Origin: Hordeum vulgare subsp. vulgare
Lineage: Eukaryota; Streptophyta; Magnoliopsida; Poales; Poaceae
Assembly (NCBI RefSeq): GCF_904849725.1
Contig: NC_058521.1
Span: forward strand, 94,908,244 to 94,972,243
Length of the DNA: 64,000 bases
Direction of reading: 5' to 3'
Every line of letters begins with the position of its first letter. The first letter of the stretch is position 1. Below, piece by piece: positions 10,870-22,274 of the stretch. The notes beneath the pieces were generated by a model. That model saw only the letters and a list, made by a program, of their open reading frames with translations, had not been told where the DNA came from and made no database searches. The position numbers were made by a program, and so were the translations under genes.

Positions 10870-11651
10870 TGACTATTCAAAAATTCTCCGTTTTTACGCG
10901 ATTCGAAAAAAGTTTGTCAAGGAGACTTGATCAACCTCATTGACGGATTTCTTTTGATGACCATGAGATGGATGAATCTGAGAGTCACAGCCCTCTGTTC
11001 CAAACTTTCACCTTCGGTTGCTTAGAAGAAAAATGATAGATTTAGCTTTAGTTTTTCCTGTTTTCTGCCTTTTTGCGTCCCGTAGAAAAGTGTCTCGAAA
11101 ATAAAAGTTCTTCGAATGTCTTGAAAATCAAGTATGATTTTTTCTGGAATTTTTGAAAAATTATGAGACGGAGAGCTAGTCAGGGGTGTGCACTAGTGGG
11201 CCACAAGCCCAGGAGGCGCGGGGACCCCCCTGGCCGCGCCTACAAGGCTTGTGGGGCCCACGTGTCCCCCTCCACTTATTCCAGCTCCCATCTCCTTCTC
11301 CTACCTCCAGAAAAAATCATTTCGCAACTCGAACCTCTGTTCTTGCTCTTCGTGCTACGATTTTCGATCTCCTTGTGCAAAGCCCCATTCACCAAACTGT
11401 TTTGGGGAAATTGTTCCTGGGTATGTGACTCCTCCATTGGTCCAATTAGTTTTTGCTCTAGTGCCTTATTCGTTGTGTATTATTGCTACCTTGGTGACCC
11501 ACTTCTTGAGCTTTGCATGCTATTTTTTGCTGGTCCCAAGTAGTTTTGATGCGTGATATGGCCTCTAGGCACTTGTAGGAGTAGTTGCTATGAGTTTCGT
11601 TGGGCCTTGTTCACTTTTCCTTTGAGTTACTAAAAATTTCAGAAAAGGAAG
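10870..11651 (+). repeat. Internal LTR-like module and leader before the second ORF
   Basis: There is no gene here. From about 11098 the sequence follows the layout of the element's own LTR: AATAAAAGTTCTTCGAATG parallels AATAAAAGTTCTCGGAATG at 6339-6357. Then comes ATTTTTTCTGGAATTTTT, the GC-rich hairpin (11198-11258), and a pyrimidine-rich CTCCAGAAAAAA segment like CGTCCAGAAAAAA at 6538. The similarity is loose. It may be an old LTR remnant or a copied promoter/leader for the ORF at 11652. Confidence 0.5.
11198..11258 (+). repeat. Internal copy of the conserved GC-rich hairpin
   Basis: Arms GGGCCACAAGCC and GGCTTGTGGGGCCC pair around inner arms GGCGCGG and CCGCGCC. It matches the LTR hairpins of this element but lies between the protease and Athila-type ORFs. 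Confidence 0.7.
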
Positions 11652-12464
11652 ATGTTCAGGAGAAACTATCATGGTGGTTCCTCAAGCAATAGGGGTCCCC
11701 GTCTCGCGATTCGGGAACCCGATCCTTACCAACCGAGGAACACACAGGTACAACCATGTGAATGGCCTTCTGACGAATTCATGATTGATGCAGGTTTCAA
11801 AGACGAGTTTGATACACTTGTTCACAATGTTGGACTTGAAGAATTCATCTACGATAAATGTGAACAGTATACTACTCTCGCTGCCTCTTTTGTTCGTAGA
11901 TTTAAATTTTCAGCTGGTCGTGACACATCCGTACTGTTTGATCTCTATGACAAATCGTATACCATGGATTTAGAGGATTTCAACAGAATTTACAAGATAC
12001 CTGTTTGGGGTAGTCTCAATGATCCTCCTAAATCTTCGGTTAGAGATTTTTTCTCTAGTATAATTGTCGGATAAACTAGAGATATTACGCAGGCTACCAT
12101 GAAGAGCATTCATTTTCCTGCCTTGCATTACTTTGCCCTCTTCATAGGTAGATGCATTAACGGCAAGATTGAGCATTTTCACCTCTGCGCACCTGACCTT
12201 AGTATTATTAAGAGTGCAGTAACGGGTGATATAAGTTTCAACATGGGAGCTATAATAGCAAGGAGGCTGAATAATAATGCTAATGAAGGGGATTTATTTG
12301 GTGGGATCTATGCCACTCGCATAGCAAATTTTCTTGGAGTAGCCATCCGCGAAGGAGATCCCCCGCTCCATACAGCTTTCCTTGATCGCGCCACTATGAC
12401 ACGCTATCAGTTCCTTGAGAGGGATAATGAATCCCTCCTATACCGGTTAATATTTAACCGATAG
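11652..12464 (+). pseudogene. Athila-type ORF, split by one stop
   Basis: One frame runs from ATG 11652 to the stop at 12462-12464, interrupted by TAA at 12072-12074. The N-terminus is basic (MFRRNYHGGSSSNRGPRL). The body reads like the Athila ORF1-type protein of plant Gypsy elements: DLEDFNRIYKIP, then FFSSII, FPALHYFALFIGRCINGK and IIARRLNNN. The biochemical role of this family is unsettled. The good conservation either side of a single stop suggests recent inactivation, or readthrough. It is preceded by the LTR-like module at 10870-11651. Confidence 0.65.
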
Positions 12465-14609
12465 CGTGTTTTCCATATTACCCTTCCGGCTCCTGCCTTC
12501 TTTGACTTTCAGGTCAAACGAAGATATTACATAACCATAGGAGAGGCAGAGGAGTATGAGAGGGAGGCAAGGCTGCTCGCCTCCGTGAGGCAGCTATTCA
12601 GGCAGTGGCTGCCGCGCTCCCGTACAACCCCCATTATGATTTTGGTATCGCCCGGACCAGCCATGGGAGTAGACCAACTTAGGCCAAAATCCTAAGCTTG
12701 GGGGAGTACGTGTTTCTCACTGACTTTATATTCATGCTCACACTTTCACTTTGATAGTCGGTGTTCACACTTTGCCACTGTATCATCCATGCTAGTTTAT
12801 TTCTTTTTCTTGTTTTCTTCTCGTGTGTTTGTCTTGTTTGAGAAAACCCAAAAAGATTTCTCGTTCTTCTTTTTCTTGTTGGGCGCTTTCCCGTATAAAT
12901 AGTTTTCTTTTTCTTTGGGTCAAGGTAGAAGACCATGGTTACAATGTTTAGTGGCTCTCACATGCATATCTGTTTATCTGTCAAAGAGCCATATTACTTT
13001 GTATTCTCCTTTGTGTTTGCTTGCAGATTCCAGCGTAGTCCAATGCACGCACACTCTTATTATTGTTCACATCATTCGGTCATGCAAGTGAAAGGCAATA
13101 ATGACGATATATGATGAAGTGACTGAGCCTGGAAAAGCTGGTATGAACTCGGTCTATTTTGTTTTTGTAAATATGACTAGCTCATCGTTCCTAATTCAGC
13201 TTTGTTGTGAGAGAAACATGTTTGCAATGACAACTTAGAGATCATAGTCTCTGATGCCATGCTTAATTAGCTAGGAGCTTATAATGGTTTGTCTTGGATG
13301 ACAACATGAATTTTGAGATGATTATGATGTAGTGTGATAGGATGGTATCCTCCTTTGAATGGTTCAAGTGGCTTCACTTGGCGCATGTTTACGCATGTAG
13401 TTGAAACAAATCAACATAGCCTCTATGATATTCATGTTCATGGTGATTTATGTCCTACTCATGCTTGCACTCAATGTTGGTTAATCTCAATGCATTTTGA
13501 TAACTATTGTCGCTCTCTAGTTGGTCGCTTCCGAGTCTTTTGCTAGCCTTCACTTGTACTAAGCGGGAATACTGCTTGTGCATCCACTTCCATAAACCCA
13601 AAGTTGTTCTGTATGAGTCCACCGTACCTACCTATATGTGGTATCTACCTGCCGTTCCAAGTAAATTTGCATGTGCCACTCTCTAAACCTTCAAGAAATA
13701 ATCTGTTTTGCATGCCTGAACCGCTCATGTGGTGACAAGGGGTGATCGGTATCTTCCATGCTAGGCGTGTTATCCTTGATATGTGTTTATTCACTATCAC
13801 TCACGAGAAAGGGGCCGGTAATTGGAATGCCCAATTCCATGCTCAAATCGAAAAGATAATTGCAAACAAAACTCGCCCTGGATTGTTGTTGGTATGTACG
13901 GCACCCGAGTATTCGGCTAGTCGTGGAGTGTGATTGATCGGTGGTGGGGGAGTCAAAACTTCACTTTTCTGTTTGGGAACCGCCTATAGTATGTGTAGCA
14001 TGGAAGATGGTGAAAACTCTTGGTCATTGCATTGACAAAGAAAGCATGCCACCCAAAATTATTTATCTGTGTTTTAAAAGCTTGAGCTCTGGCACCTCTG
14101 CAAATCAATGCTTCCCTCTGCGAAGGGTCTATCTATTTATGTTTCTGTTGAGTCATCCTATTCTTATAAAAGCACCAATTAGAGAGCACCTCTGTCATTC
14201 TTATGCTTTGCTTTTAATTGTTATTGAGTGTGACTGTGACTGTATCTTCTTTGCCACGAATTACAATGTTAAGTCAGCCCTTGGTCTTTGAAGGTGCTCT
14301 GCATTTATGTTTTGCGGTCTCAGAAAGAGCTAGCGAGATATCATCTGTTCATACTGCTTCATGATTGTTTTGATTGAAGTGTTGACATTTGAAACTTATT
14401 ATTATTGCTCGCTAGTTGATTATGCCATTGATATGAGTTCCTCTTGAGACCTAAATGTCATTGCTTATGTGGTTAGCTTATGATCTTGTTGAAAATCTGA
14501 ATATGAGTTAGACATAATTGCAACAACAAGATCAAACAGAGTTTGTAAAAGTTTTTCTTTTGTCTCTTTCAGTTTGTCAACTGAATTGCTTGAGGACAAG
14601 CAAGGCTTT
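12465..14609 (+). other. Non-coding 3' internal region of the Athila-lineage element
   Basis: This is about 2.1 kb between the last ORF and the PPT. ORFs of 60-120 codons occur on both strands but show no domain or repeat pattern I recognise. Long untranslated 3' regions are usual in Athila-lineage elements, where an env-like ORF may once have stood. Nothing else is seen. Confidence 0.6.
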
Positions 14610-14623
14610 AAGCTTGGGGGAGT
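14610..14623 (+). other. Polypurine tract of the Athila-lineage element
   Basis: AAGCTTGGGGGAGT lies immediately before the 3' LTR start (TGATACG). It is the plus-strand DNA primer site. Confidence 0.85.
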
Positions 14624-16072
14624 TGATACGTCTGTGTCATATCTACTTTTCCAAACTCTTTTGCCCTTGTTTTGGACTCTAACTTGCATGATTTGAATGG
14701 AACTAACCAGGACTAACGTTGTTTTCAGCAGAATTGCCATGGTGTTGTTTTTGCGCAAAAATAAAATTTCTCGGAATGACCTGGAAATTTCCGAGGATTT
14801 TTTGTGGAATATATAAAATATACTAGCGCAAGAATCAACCGGAGGAGTGGAGCGAGGAGCCCACAAGCCCACCAGGCGCGGGCCCCCCTGGCCGCGCCTA
14901 GCAGGCTTGTGGGCCCTTAGGGCTCCGCCGCCTCCAATTCCAGCTCTATTTAGTTCCTTTCGTCCGAAAAAAAATCAAGGAGAAGAGTTCATCGCGTTTT
15001 ATGATACGGAGGCGCCGCCACCACCTGTTCTTCCTCTGGAGGGCAGATCTGGAGTCCGTTCTGCGCTCCGGAGAGGGGAGATCGTCGCCATCGTCATCAC
15101 CAAACTTCCTTCATCGCCAATTCCATGATGCTCTTCACCTTTCATGAGTAATATCATCATAGGCTTGCTGGACGGTGATGGGTTGGATGAGATCTATCAT
15201 GTAATCGAGTTAGTTTTGACGGGGATTGATCCCTAGTATCCACTATGTTCTGAGATTGATGTTGCTACTACTTTGCCATGTTTAATACTTGTCAATAGGG
15301 CCCGAGTGCCATGATTTCAGATCTGAACCTATTATGTTCTCGTCAATATATGTGTGTTCTTGGTCCTATCTTGCAAGTGTAGTCACCTACTACGTGTTAT
15401 GACCCGGCAACTCCGGAGTGACAATAGCCGGAACCACTCCCGGAGATGACCATAGTATGAGGAGTTCATGTATTCACTAAGTGTTAATGCTTTGTTCCGG
15501 TTCTCTATTAAAAGGAGAACCTTAATATCCCATAGTTTACATTAGGACCCCGCTGCCACGGGAGGGATGGACAATAGATGTCATGCAAGTTCTTTTCCCT
15601 AAGCACGTATGACTACATACTAAATACATGCCTACATTACATTGACGAACTGGAGCTAGTTACATATCTCCCCGTGTTATAACTGTTGCATGATGAATGT
15701 CATCCGGCATAATTATCCATTACCGATCCAATGCCTACGAGTTTTCCTACGGGTCCTTACTACGTTACTTTGTCACTACTGTTGTCGTTGCTGCTACTGT
15801 TACTCTGTCACTATTGTTGTCGCTGCTGCTATTGTTACTCTGTCGCTACTGCTGTCACTGCTGCTACTGTTAACGTTGCTACTTTTGCTATCACTACTTT
15901 GCTACTGATACTTTGCTGCAGATACTAAGTCTTTCAGGTGTGGTTGAATTGACTACTCAACTGCTAATACTCGAGAATATTCTTTGGCTTCCCCTTGTGT
16001 CGAATCAACAAATTTGGGTTGAATACTCTACCCTCGAAAACTGTTGCGATCCCCTATACTTGTGGGTTATCA
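14624..16072 (+). repeat. 3' LTR of the Athila-lineage element
   Basis: It starts TGATACGTCTG and ends GTGGGTTATCA, followed by the target duplicate ATGCG. It aligns along its length with 6201-7647 and contains the same hairpin (14859-14916) and triplet-rich tract (about 15755-15910). Confidence 0.9.
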
Positions 16073-17432
16073 ATGCGCTCCATCCATCTCTGCTAACGGA
16101 GGTTCAGATCCGGCTGAGTGAACAGGTACTTCACACTTTGGTGATCGGTGTAGATTTCACAGCGATTACCAAGAAGGTATGTTCACCACTGTTTAAGTGA
16201 ATGCACAACTACGGGAAGTTCGAGGTCATGAACTGGATAGTTCTCTTCATGCGCATGCAGTTGACGTGAGGCATAAGCAATCACCTTGCGATCTTGCATC
16301 AGAATACAGCCTATTCCTTGACGAGAAGCGTCACAATATATGACGAAATCCCTTTTTGTATCTGGAGGAGCAAGTACAGGAGCGGATGTCAGTTTGTCCT
16401 CGAGTGCTTGGAAATTTTCTTGATATTTATCAGTCCACTCAAACTTAACACCTTTCTGAAGTAGATTGGTTAAGGGCTTCGCAATCTTGGAGAAGTTCTC
16501 GACGAATCAACGGCAATAGCTGGCGAGCCCGAGAAAACTTCTGACTTGCTTGACATTCTTCGGGGGAGTCCAGTCAAGAATAGCTTGAACTTGTTCGGGG
16601 TTGACCGCAATACCATCCTTGGAGATCACATGACCAAGGTATGTCACTTCGTCCAATCAGAATTCACATTTAGAATACTTCGCATAGAGTTTATGCTCCC
16701 AAAGCTTATCCAGTACAAGACGAAAATGTTCAGCATGTTCTTCATTATTCTTCGAAAACACCAGAATATCGTCCAGATATACCATGACGAACTTGTCAAG
16801 GTAGTCTAGGAATATATAATTCATCAGTCGAGAGAAGGTTGCCGGGGCATTGGTTAAGCCGAAGGACATGACGGTGTACTTGTATGATCCATAACGAGTA
16901 AAAAGGCGGTCTTTGGGATGTCCTCTTTGCGAACATGGATCTGGTGGTACCCCAACCTCAAGTCGAGCTTAGAGAAGACTGAGGAACCAGCAAGTTGATC
17001 ATACAGATCATTTATCCGAGGAAGAGGATATTTGTTTTGAATAGTGGCCTGATTGATAGGGCGATAATCTTGAACTAAACGATTTGTCCCATCCTTCTTC
17101 TAAACAAAGAGAGAAGGTGCTCCCCAAGCAGAGGAACTCGAACGAATGAAACCCTAACGAAGCGAATTGTCAATATCTTGCTTAAGTTCAAGAAGTTCAT
17201 GTGGTGGCATTTTATAAGGACGCTTGGCGATAGGAGTGGTACCGGGTACCAAGTCAATGACAAACTCGACAACTCGAGGAGTGGGGATCCCCGGAAGTTC
17301 TTCTGGGAAGACATCTTGGAATTCCCGGACAACTGGAATGTTTTCGATCCCTTCAAGGGGTGACGCATTTAATGCATTCAAGGCATATAGTCGTGCCTCA
17401 GCATCTCAGACGAGATGAGCATGGTAGCTTAT
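16073..17432 (-). pseudogene. Chromovirus reverse transcriptase and RNase H
   Basis: The minus strand carries the RT entry (VVREFQDVFPEELPGIP at 17381-17154), the finger/palm part ([17 protein letters not shown] and [10 protein letters not shown] at 16869-16657, catalytic YLDD kept), then RNase H (near 16330 [14 protein letters not shown]). Reading is broken into at least four pieces by stops and frameshifts (for example TAG/TAA near 17100 and 16800). It ends abruptly at 16073, where the Athila-lineage element inserted, and resumes at 6200. Confidence 0.85.
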
Positions 17433-18875
17433 TTATTCATTTGAAGGGTGTAGGTGGTGGACGGTCTTGATGGCACAAACGATTGAAGCCGTATGAGCTT
17501 TTAGCCAGTCCATTCCCAGTATAAGGTCGATGTTGGGTGACTTTAGTAAGATGGCGTTGGCAAGGAATTCTAATCCTTCAATTTCAACCGGAACATGGGG
17601 GAAAACCACAGAGGTTCGGCATTCGCCCCCGGGGGTGTTTACCACGATCAGGATGTGCATCTCTTCGCTCCTAATGTCATCCATGTATGCAAAATTTTCT
17701 GACATAAAGGAATGTGATGCTCCTGTATCAAACAATGCAGAAGCAGGTACTAAGTTAACGAGAAGTGTACCCATCACGGTAGCAGGGTGGTCTTGAGCTT
17801 GACCCATATCAATGTTGTTGGTCTGACCACGAACATAAGCAAGCTTGGCATAGTTGTTGCGGTTCTGGTTGTTGCCACTGCCAGTTGAAGGAAGTGCCAG
17901 ATGACTTGGATTCTGCCTACAGTCTCTAGCACAGTGACCTGGACGGCCACACTTGAACCACGGCCCGTCCTCGGGACGGGAAGTAGGAACTCGAGGTGGT
18001 GGAGCTGGAAGCCTCGACTGCCTAGGGGGTGGAGGAGGTAGACGAGGTGCAGCATAGGACGGCCTAGGAGCATGAGCAGGTGCATGGTACATGTTGTTGG
18101 AAATCCAGATCTTCCACTTCTGTGTAGATGAGCCCGAATATGAGCCCATGTCACGATTGCACTTGCTGCTATCCTTGTATTCTTGTAGACCAGTCTCAAC
18201 TTGAATAACCTTGTTCACCAGGGTGGCAAAATCAGCATAGTCCTAAACAAGGAGTGCCAGCTTGATGTCGGGGTGGAGACCCTCACGGAACTTCTCCTAT
18301 CTGCGTGCATCAATTGAAATGTCTTCTTCAGCATAGTGAGACAAGTCCATAAACTCTCGATGATAAGCATCCACATTTTTGTTGCCCTGGACAAGGTTGC
18401 GGAACTCACGCTTCTTCCGGTCCATGATTCCCTGAGGAATGTAGTGGGCACGGAAGGCAGTATTGAACTCTGTTCAAGTGATGACAGTTCTAACGGGTGA
18501 GAGCGTCGGTGACTGTCCCACCATTGAGCAGCGGGACCCTTCAGGAAGTAGGCGTCAAAGTTGACATAGCTCGCCAGGGGCACATTGGTAGACTCCAGCT
18601 CATAAGCAATGTCATGGAGCCAGTCATCATCATCAAGAGGCTGAGTATAGCTGCAGTAGATCGCAGGGTTGAGGCGGTAGAAGTCTTGCAGTATCACGCC
18701 TTGCTGCTGGTTCATGTTCGGCCTTTGGAATTGGTCCATGAGCCCTTGCATAAACTGGCGGTTTAGTTCAAACTGTTGGATCATCCGTGTCATATATTCA
18801 GGAGGCGGGGGTGCTGCATCCTTGGCAGGGCCACGCGGGCGGCCAGCTGGTCTAACCATCCTGCTAAATATTTAA
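17433..18875 (-). pseudogene. Chromovirus gag and protease
   Basis: ATG at 18859-18857 starts MVRPAGRPRGPAKD. Gag core motifs follow: AYFLKGPAAQWWDSHRR, then after a frameshift near 18500 YHREFMDLSHYAEEDISI. The second frame (18218-17433) holds a proline-rich linker and a nucleocapsid zinc knuckle whose first Cys is Trp (codon 17958-17960, WFKCGRPGHCARDC). An intact-looking protease site follows (SALFDTGASHSFMS). It would supply particle proteins and the maturation protease, but the frameshifts and the lost zinc ligand make it dead. Confidence 0.85.
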
Positions 18876-20229
18876 CACGGGTAGTTTGGCTTAATGTAAG
18901 TGCAAAGACATTGTACGCATTCATGAAGTAATCAAGCATGACGAAAGGGAAATGCGCTAGATACTTCATAGTAATTGAGTTCGACATACAAACCCATACA
19001 TAAATTCAATTATAGACCATTGATTACAAATTCGAAATTTGGCGATAACTTAGACGCATTAGACGATAACCTGGAATCACTAGGCAGAACACGGGCACAC
19101 GATGGAAGAGTACCACAACGAGACATAGCGATAAGGCTACATCAACGTCGGAGAAAACGATCAAATCCAAGTATTTGGCAGTGATAGAAGCTAGGAACAG
19201 GACCCTGCGTCCCGTGATGACTCATGTGTGGGTACCACGTCTAGTCGGGGAGCAGAGGTCCAAGTGAAGGGGTACTACCTCCAACATCAGTCTGCTCAAG
19301 ACCTGGTCATAGCTCTGTCCTGCTCGGCTCGAGGATGTGCGCAGGGGGGACCCTCGGGTGGAATGTTGGCTGCAGCTCTGCCAACGAGTCATAAAGACAG
19401 GCACGCGTGGCGTACAACTCCACAGTCAGAGCTCGAAAAGCGCGATCCAGTGCCTTAGTGTACTGCACCAGAACATGTGCGTCGTAGCAACACGTCACGT
19501 AGGGGCACAGACAACGACGTAGGACCGGTCGTTGCGCACCCGGACATGAATAGTGTAGGCAGTGAGATCAGACCCAATCTCATCCCCGGCAGGAACATAC
19601 GGGATGTATCTGAAAGTAGTCCCCTCTAGGTGAGGGTATGCTCCTCGGAGACGGGTGATAGCGATATAGGCCGCATCATGGACGACCATCTCGATCGATA
19701 ATCCAATACCGAAGAAGGTGTGGCGCTCGCGAGTGGAGGTGCCCATCTGATCGAACATGTGAACCTCAGTCTAGTACTGGTCGCACTCGCGGAAGTCCTC
19801 GCACACAGTGTACTCGGGGTACCAGCGATATCCCAGCCCGGTCAAAAGGTTGACCAAAATGGCTGGGAACCGAGTCGTGTGAGTGGCAAGTGTCAAGTGC
19901 ACGTGCTGCCTCGCGGGACGTATCTGAAAAGGAAGATTTAAGGATGTCAAATGACAGTGTGTGTAACATATTATCAGAAGAACAACAGTAGATAGTCTAG
20001 CTCTCCGGGTCGATGTGATTACGAGAACCTAATGTTAGAGTTAGTAAATTATTTATCCCAAAGGAGAAGAGAGAGCAGAACCTAGAGTATAGAAAAGGAA
20101 AAAAAGATACTAATACCACCCAATTGAGATGTGGGTCCGTAAGCCACAACATCAAAGTTAGTAAGTTTTTCAAGTACTGGACTCAACTTCGGCCAAGGAG
20201 TTGGAAAGGGGGCTACCTACAGGCAGTAG
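18876..20229 (-). other. Chromovirus leader with a degenerate unrecognised ORF
   Basis: This is about 1.35 kb between gag and the PBS, long for a simple leader. On the minus strand, 19758-19495 (GLSIEMVVHDAAYIAITRLRG, then YIPYVPAGDEIGSD) and 19498-19307 (KALDRAFRALTVELYATRA) look like pieces of one protein read in neighbouring frames, so an extra ORF once preceded gag. I cannot name its function. Confidence 0.4.
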
Positions 20230-20241
20230 GCTCTGATACCA
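20230..20241 (-). other. Primer binding site, initiator tRNA-Met type
   Basis: The plus strand shows GCTCTGATACCA. The minus strand is therefore TGGTATCAGAGC, the standard initiator tRNA-Met site, three bases beyond the LTR end (CGTCACA). Confidence 0.92.
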
Positions 20242-22274
20242 ACTTGTGACGCCCTCGATTTGATTGTACGCTAATCATACACGCAAATGCGTATGACGAA
20301 GCTCAAGGACTCACGGGAAGATATCACAAGACAACACAGCTTCATATTATAAGCTAGGGGCCTCAAGGGCAAGAATACAAAAGCTCGATAAACACACGTG
20401 TCAGCGGAAGCAACAAATATCTGAGCACCGACATTAAACATGGGGTGCCTTAGAGAAGGCTAGCACAAAAGATACAACGATCGAACGAGGCAAGGCCTCC
20501 TTCCTGGGAACCTCCTAAACTACCTTTGTCTTTAGCGGCCTCCACGTAGTAGTAGGCACCGTCAGGGTAGCAACCATCACCGGCGGGATACTCCATCTCC
20601 TGGGCTCCATCATCTGGTCGCAGCAACGGATCAAGGGGAAAAGGGGGAACAAAGCAACGGTGAGTACTCATCCAAAGTACTCGCAAGACTGACATCAGAA
20701 CTATGCTAAGTATGCATCAGTATCAAAGGAAGGGGGTTTATATGTGGTCTGACTACAGCAACGCGAGCAAGAGAGGGAAGGGCTAGTCCTATCGAATACT
20801 AGCATCTTCAACGGTCTTACAGCAATAGACAAGGTAGAACAGGTAACACAATTAATAGTCATATTGTTGCAGCAATATTAATATGAGGTCACGTCCAGAG
20901 ATTCTCCCTCAACTCCCTCCAACGAAGCAATCCCGAGGCAACTATTCGAGTAAAGTAACATTTGTAGTTGTATAAGATCGGGGCACAACTCCAAGTCGTC
21001 ATGTAACCGTGGACACGGCTATTCGAATAGATAAGTTCTTCCCTGCAGAGGTGCACAATACATTCCCCGTCACACTCGATAAACTCTGGTCGGACACACT
21101 TTCCTGGGTCATGCCCGGCCTCGGAACATCGACACGTCGCAGCCCCACCTAGACTCAACAGAGAGGCCAGCCCACCGGTCTAAATCCTAAGCGCGCAGGT
21201 GTCACAGCCAAAGTTTACCATGCTTGCCATTGCATATTCATGCATGCATTGTTATTTTTCTTTTGATTTTGAAATGGGGATGATCAAAAAATGGGGATAA
21301 TCAAATCCTAGCACCAAATAAAATTCAAATAGGTTCAACAAAGATTATTTTCAATGAACCCAAAATGGTTTTAAAAATGTTCATATTTTCTGATAAATGT
21401 TGGCAACAACATTTCAGTGATGACTTTCATTTTTTAAATATTTTTGACATTTTAGTTAATCTTCAAAAGTCACAAAGTTAGATAAAACAATTAGCTATAA
21501 ATGTTTTAGGTATTTCAAAAATGCTAAAATCTTATGTATAGTTTGGAAATATTCCAAATATACCCCATATTTATTTTTACGGATTTACAAAATGGTTTGT
21601 TATTTTATTAAATTCAAACACCAATGTCACAATTAGAAAAGCAGAAGAAAAAAAGAGAGGAAAGGAATTTACCTGGCTTACCTGGCCCATAACCAGCCCA
21701 GCCCACCACCCACGCTCTTGTCGTCTTCCTCCTCTTGCCAATAGGCAGAGGAGAAGATGGGCATGGCGGCAGCACCGCGCCAGCTCCACCCTTCCTGCCT
21801 CCCTCCCCAGGTCACCGCGACAACGGGGATGAGACCCCCAGAGTCTACCTTATCCTCCCCTCCTCTCCATTTGCCCCCTCTGTTCTCCTCCTCGCTTCTC
21901 CTTGCCATGGCCGAGCTCTGCTCGAGCTGCCGCTCGTCGTTGCCGCAGCCTCCGGCCTCCCCTCGCCTCTCCGAGAAGCCCAGAAGGACCTCCACGTCGC
22001 CCTGCTCCTCACCGCCACCGCAATCGAGTCGGAAGCCCCTGAAGCATCGCCGCCATCGTCGTCTTCAACCTCTAGTCCCTGGAGCTCTTCGTCATGATTC
22101 GCCGGCGAGAAGACCTCCCCGAGGCTGTCGTTGCTGCAAATGGAACCGTCGTGAGCTCGCCATCATTTCCCCTCTCTTCCCACGCTCTCCCGTGCCCCAT
22201 AGCCCCGCTCCCCGCCATGACCGAATCCCACCGCCGCCATTGCTCGTCATCGGCGCCTCCTACGGCTACCCCAG

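Larger units (their letters stand above)
6201..16072 (+). mobile_element. Athila-lineage Gypsy element (Sabrina-like), complete with both LTRs
   Basis: Two LTRs of about 1.45 kb flank 7 kb of internal DNA. The PBS matches tRNA-Asp, as is usual for Athila-lineage elements, and the PPT adjoins the 3' LTR. The target duplication is ATGCA (6196-6200) against ATGCG (16073-16077), one mismatch. It interrupts the chromovirus RNase H, whose reading resumes cleanly on both sides. It encodes gag and a gag-protease part plus an Athila-type ORF, but no RT or integrase that I can see, so it is non-autonomous or internally deleted. A plastid DNA fragment splits gag from the protease part. The name Sabrina-like rests on remembered LTR sequence, not on a search. 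Confidence 0.85.
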
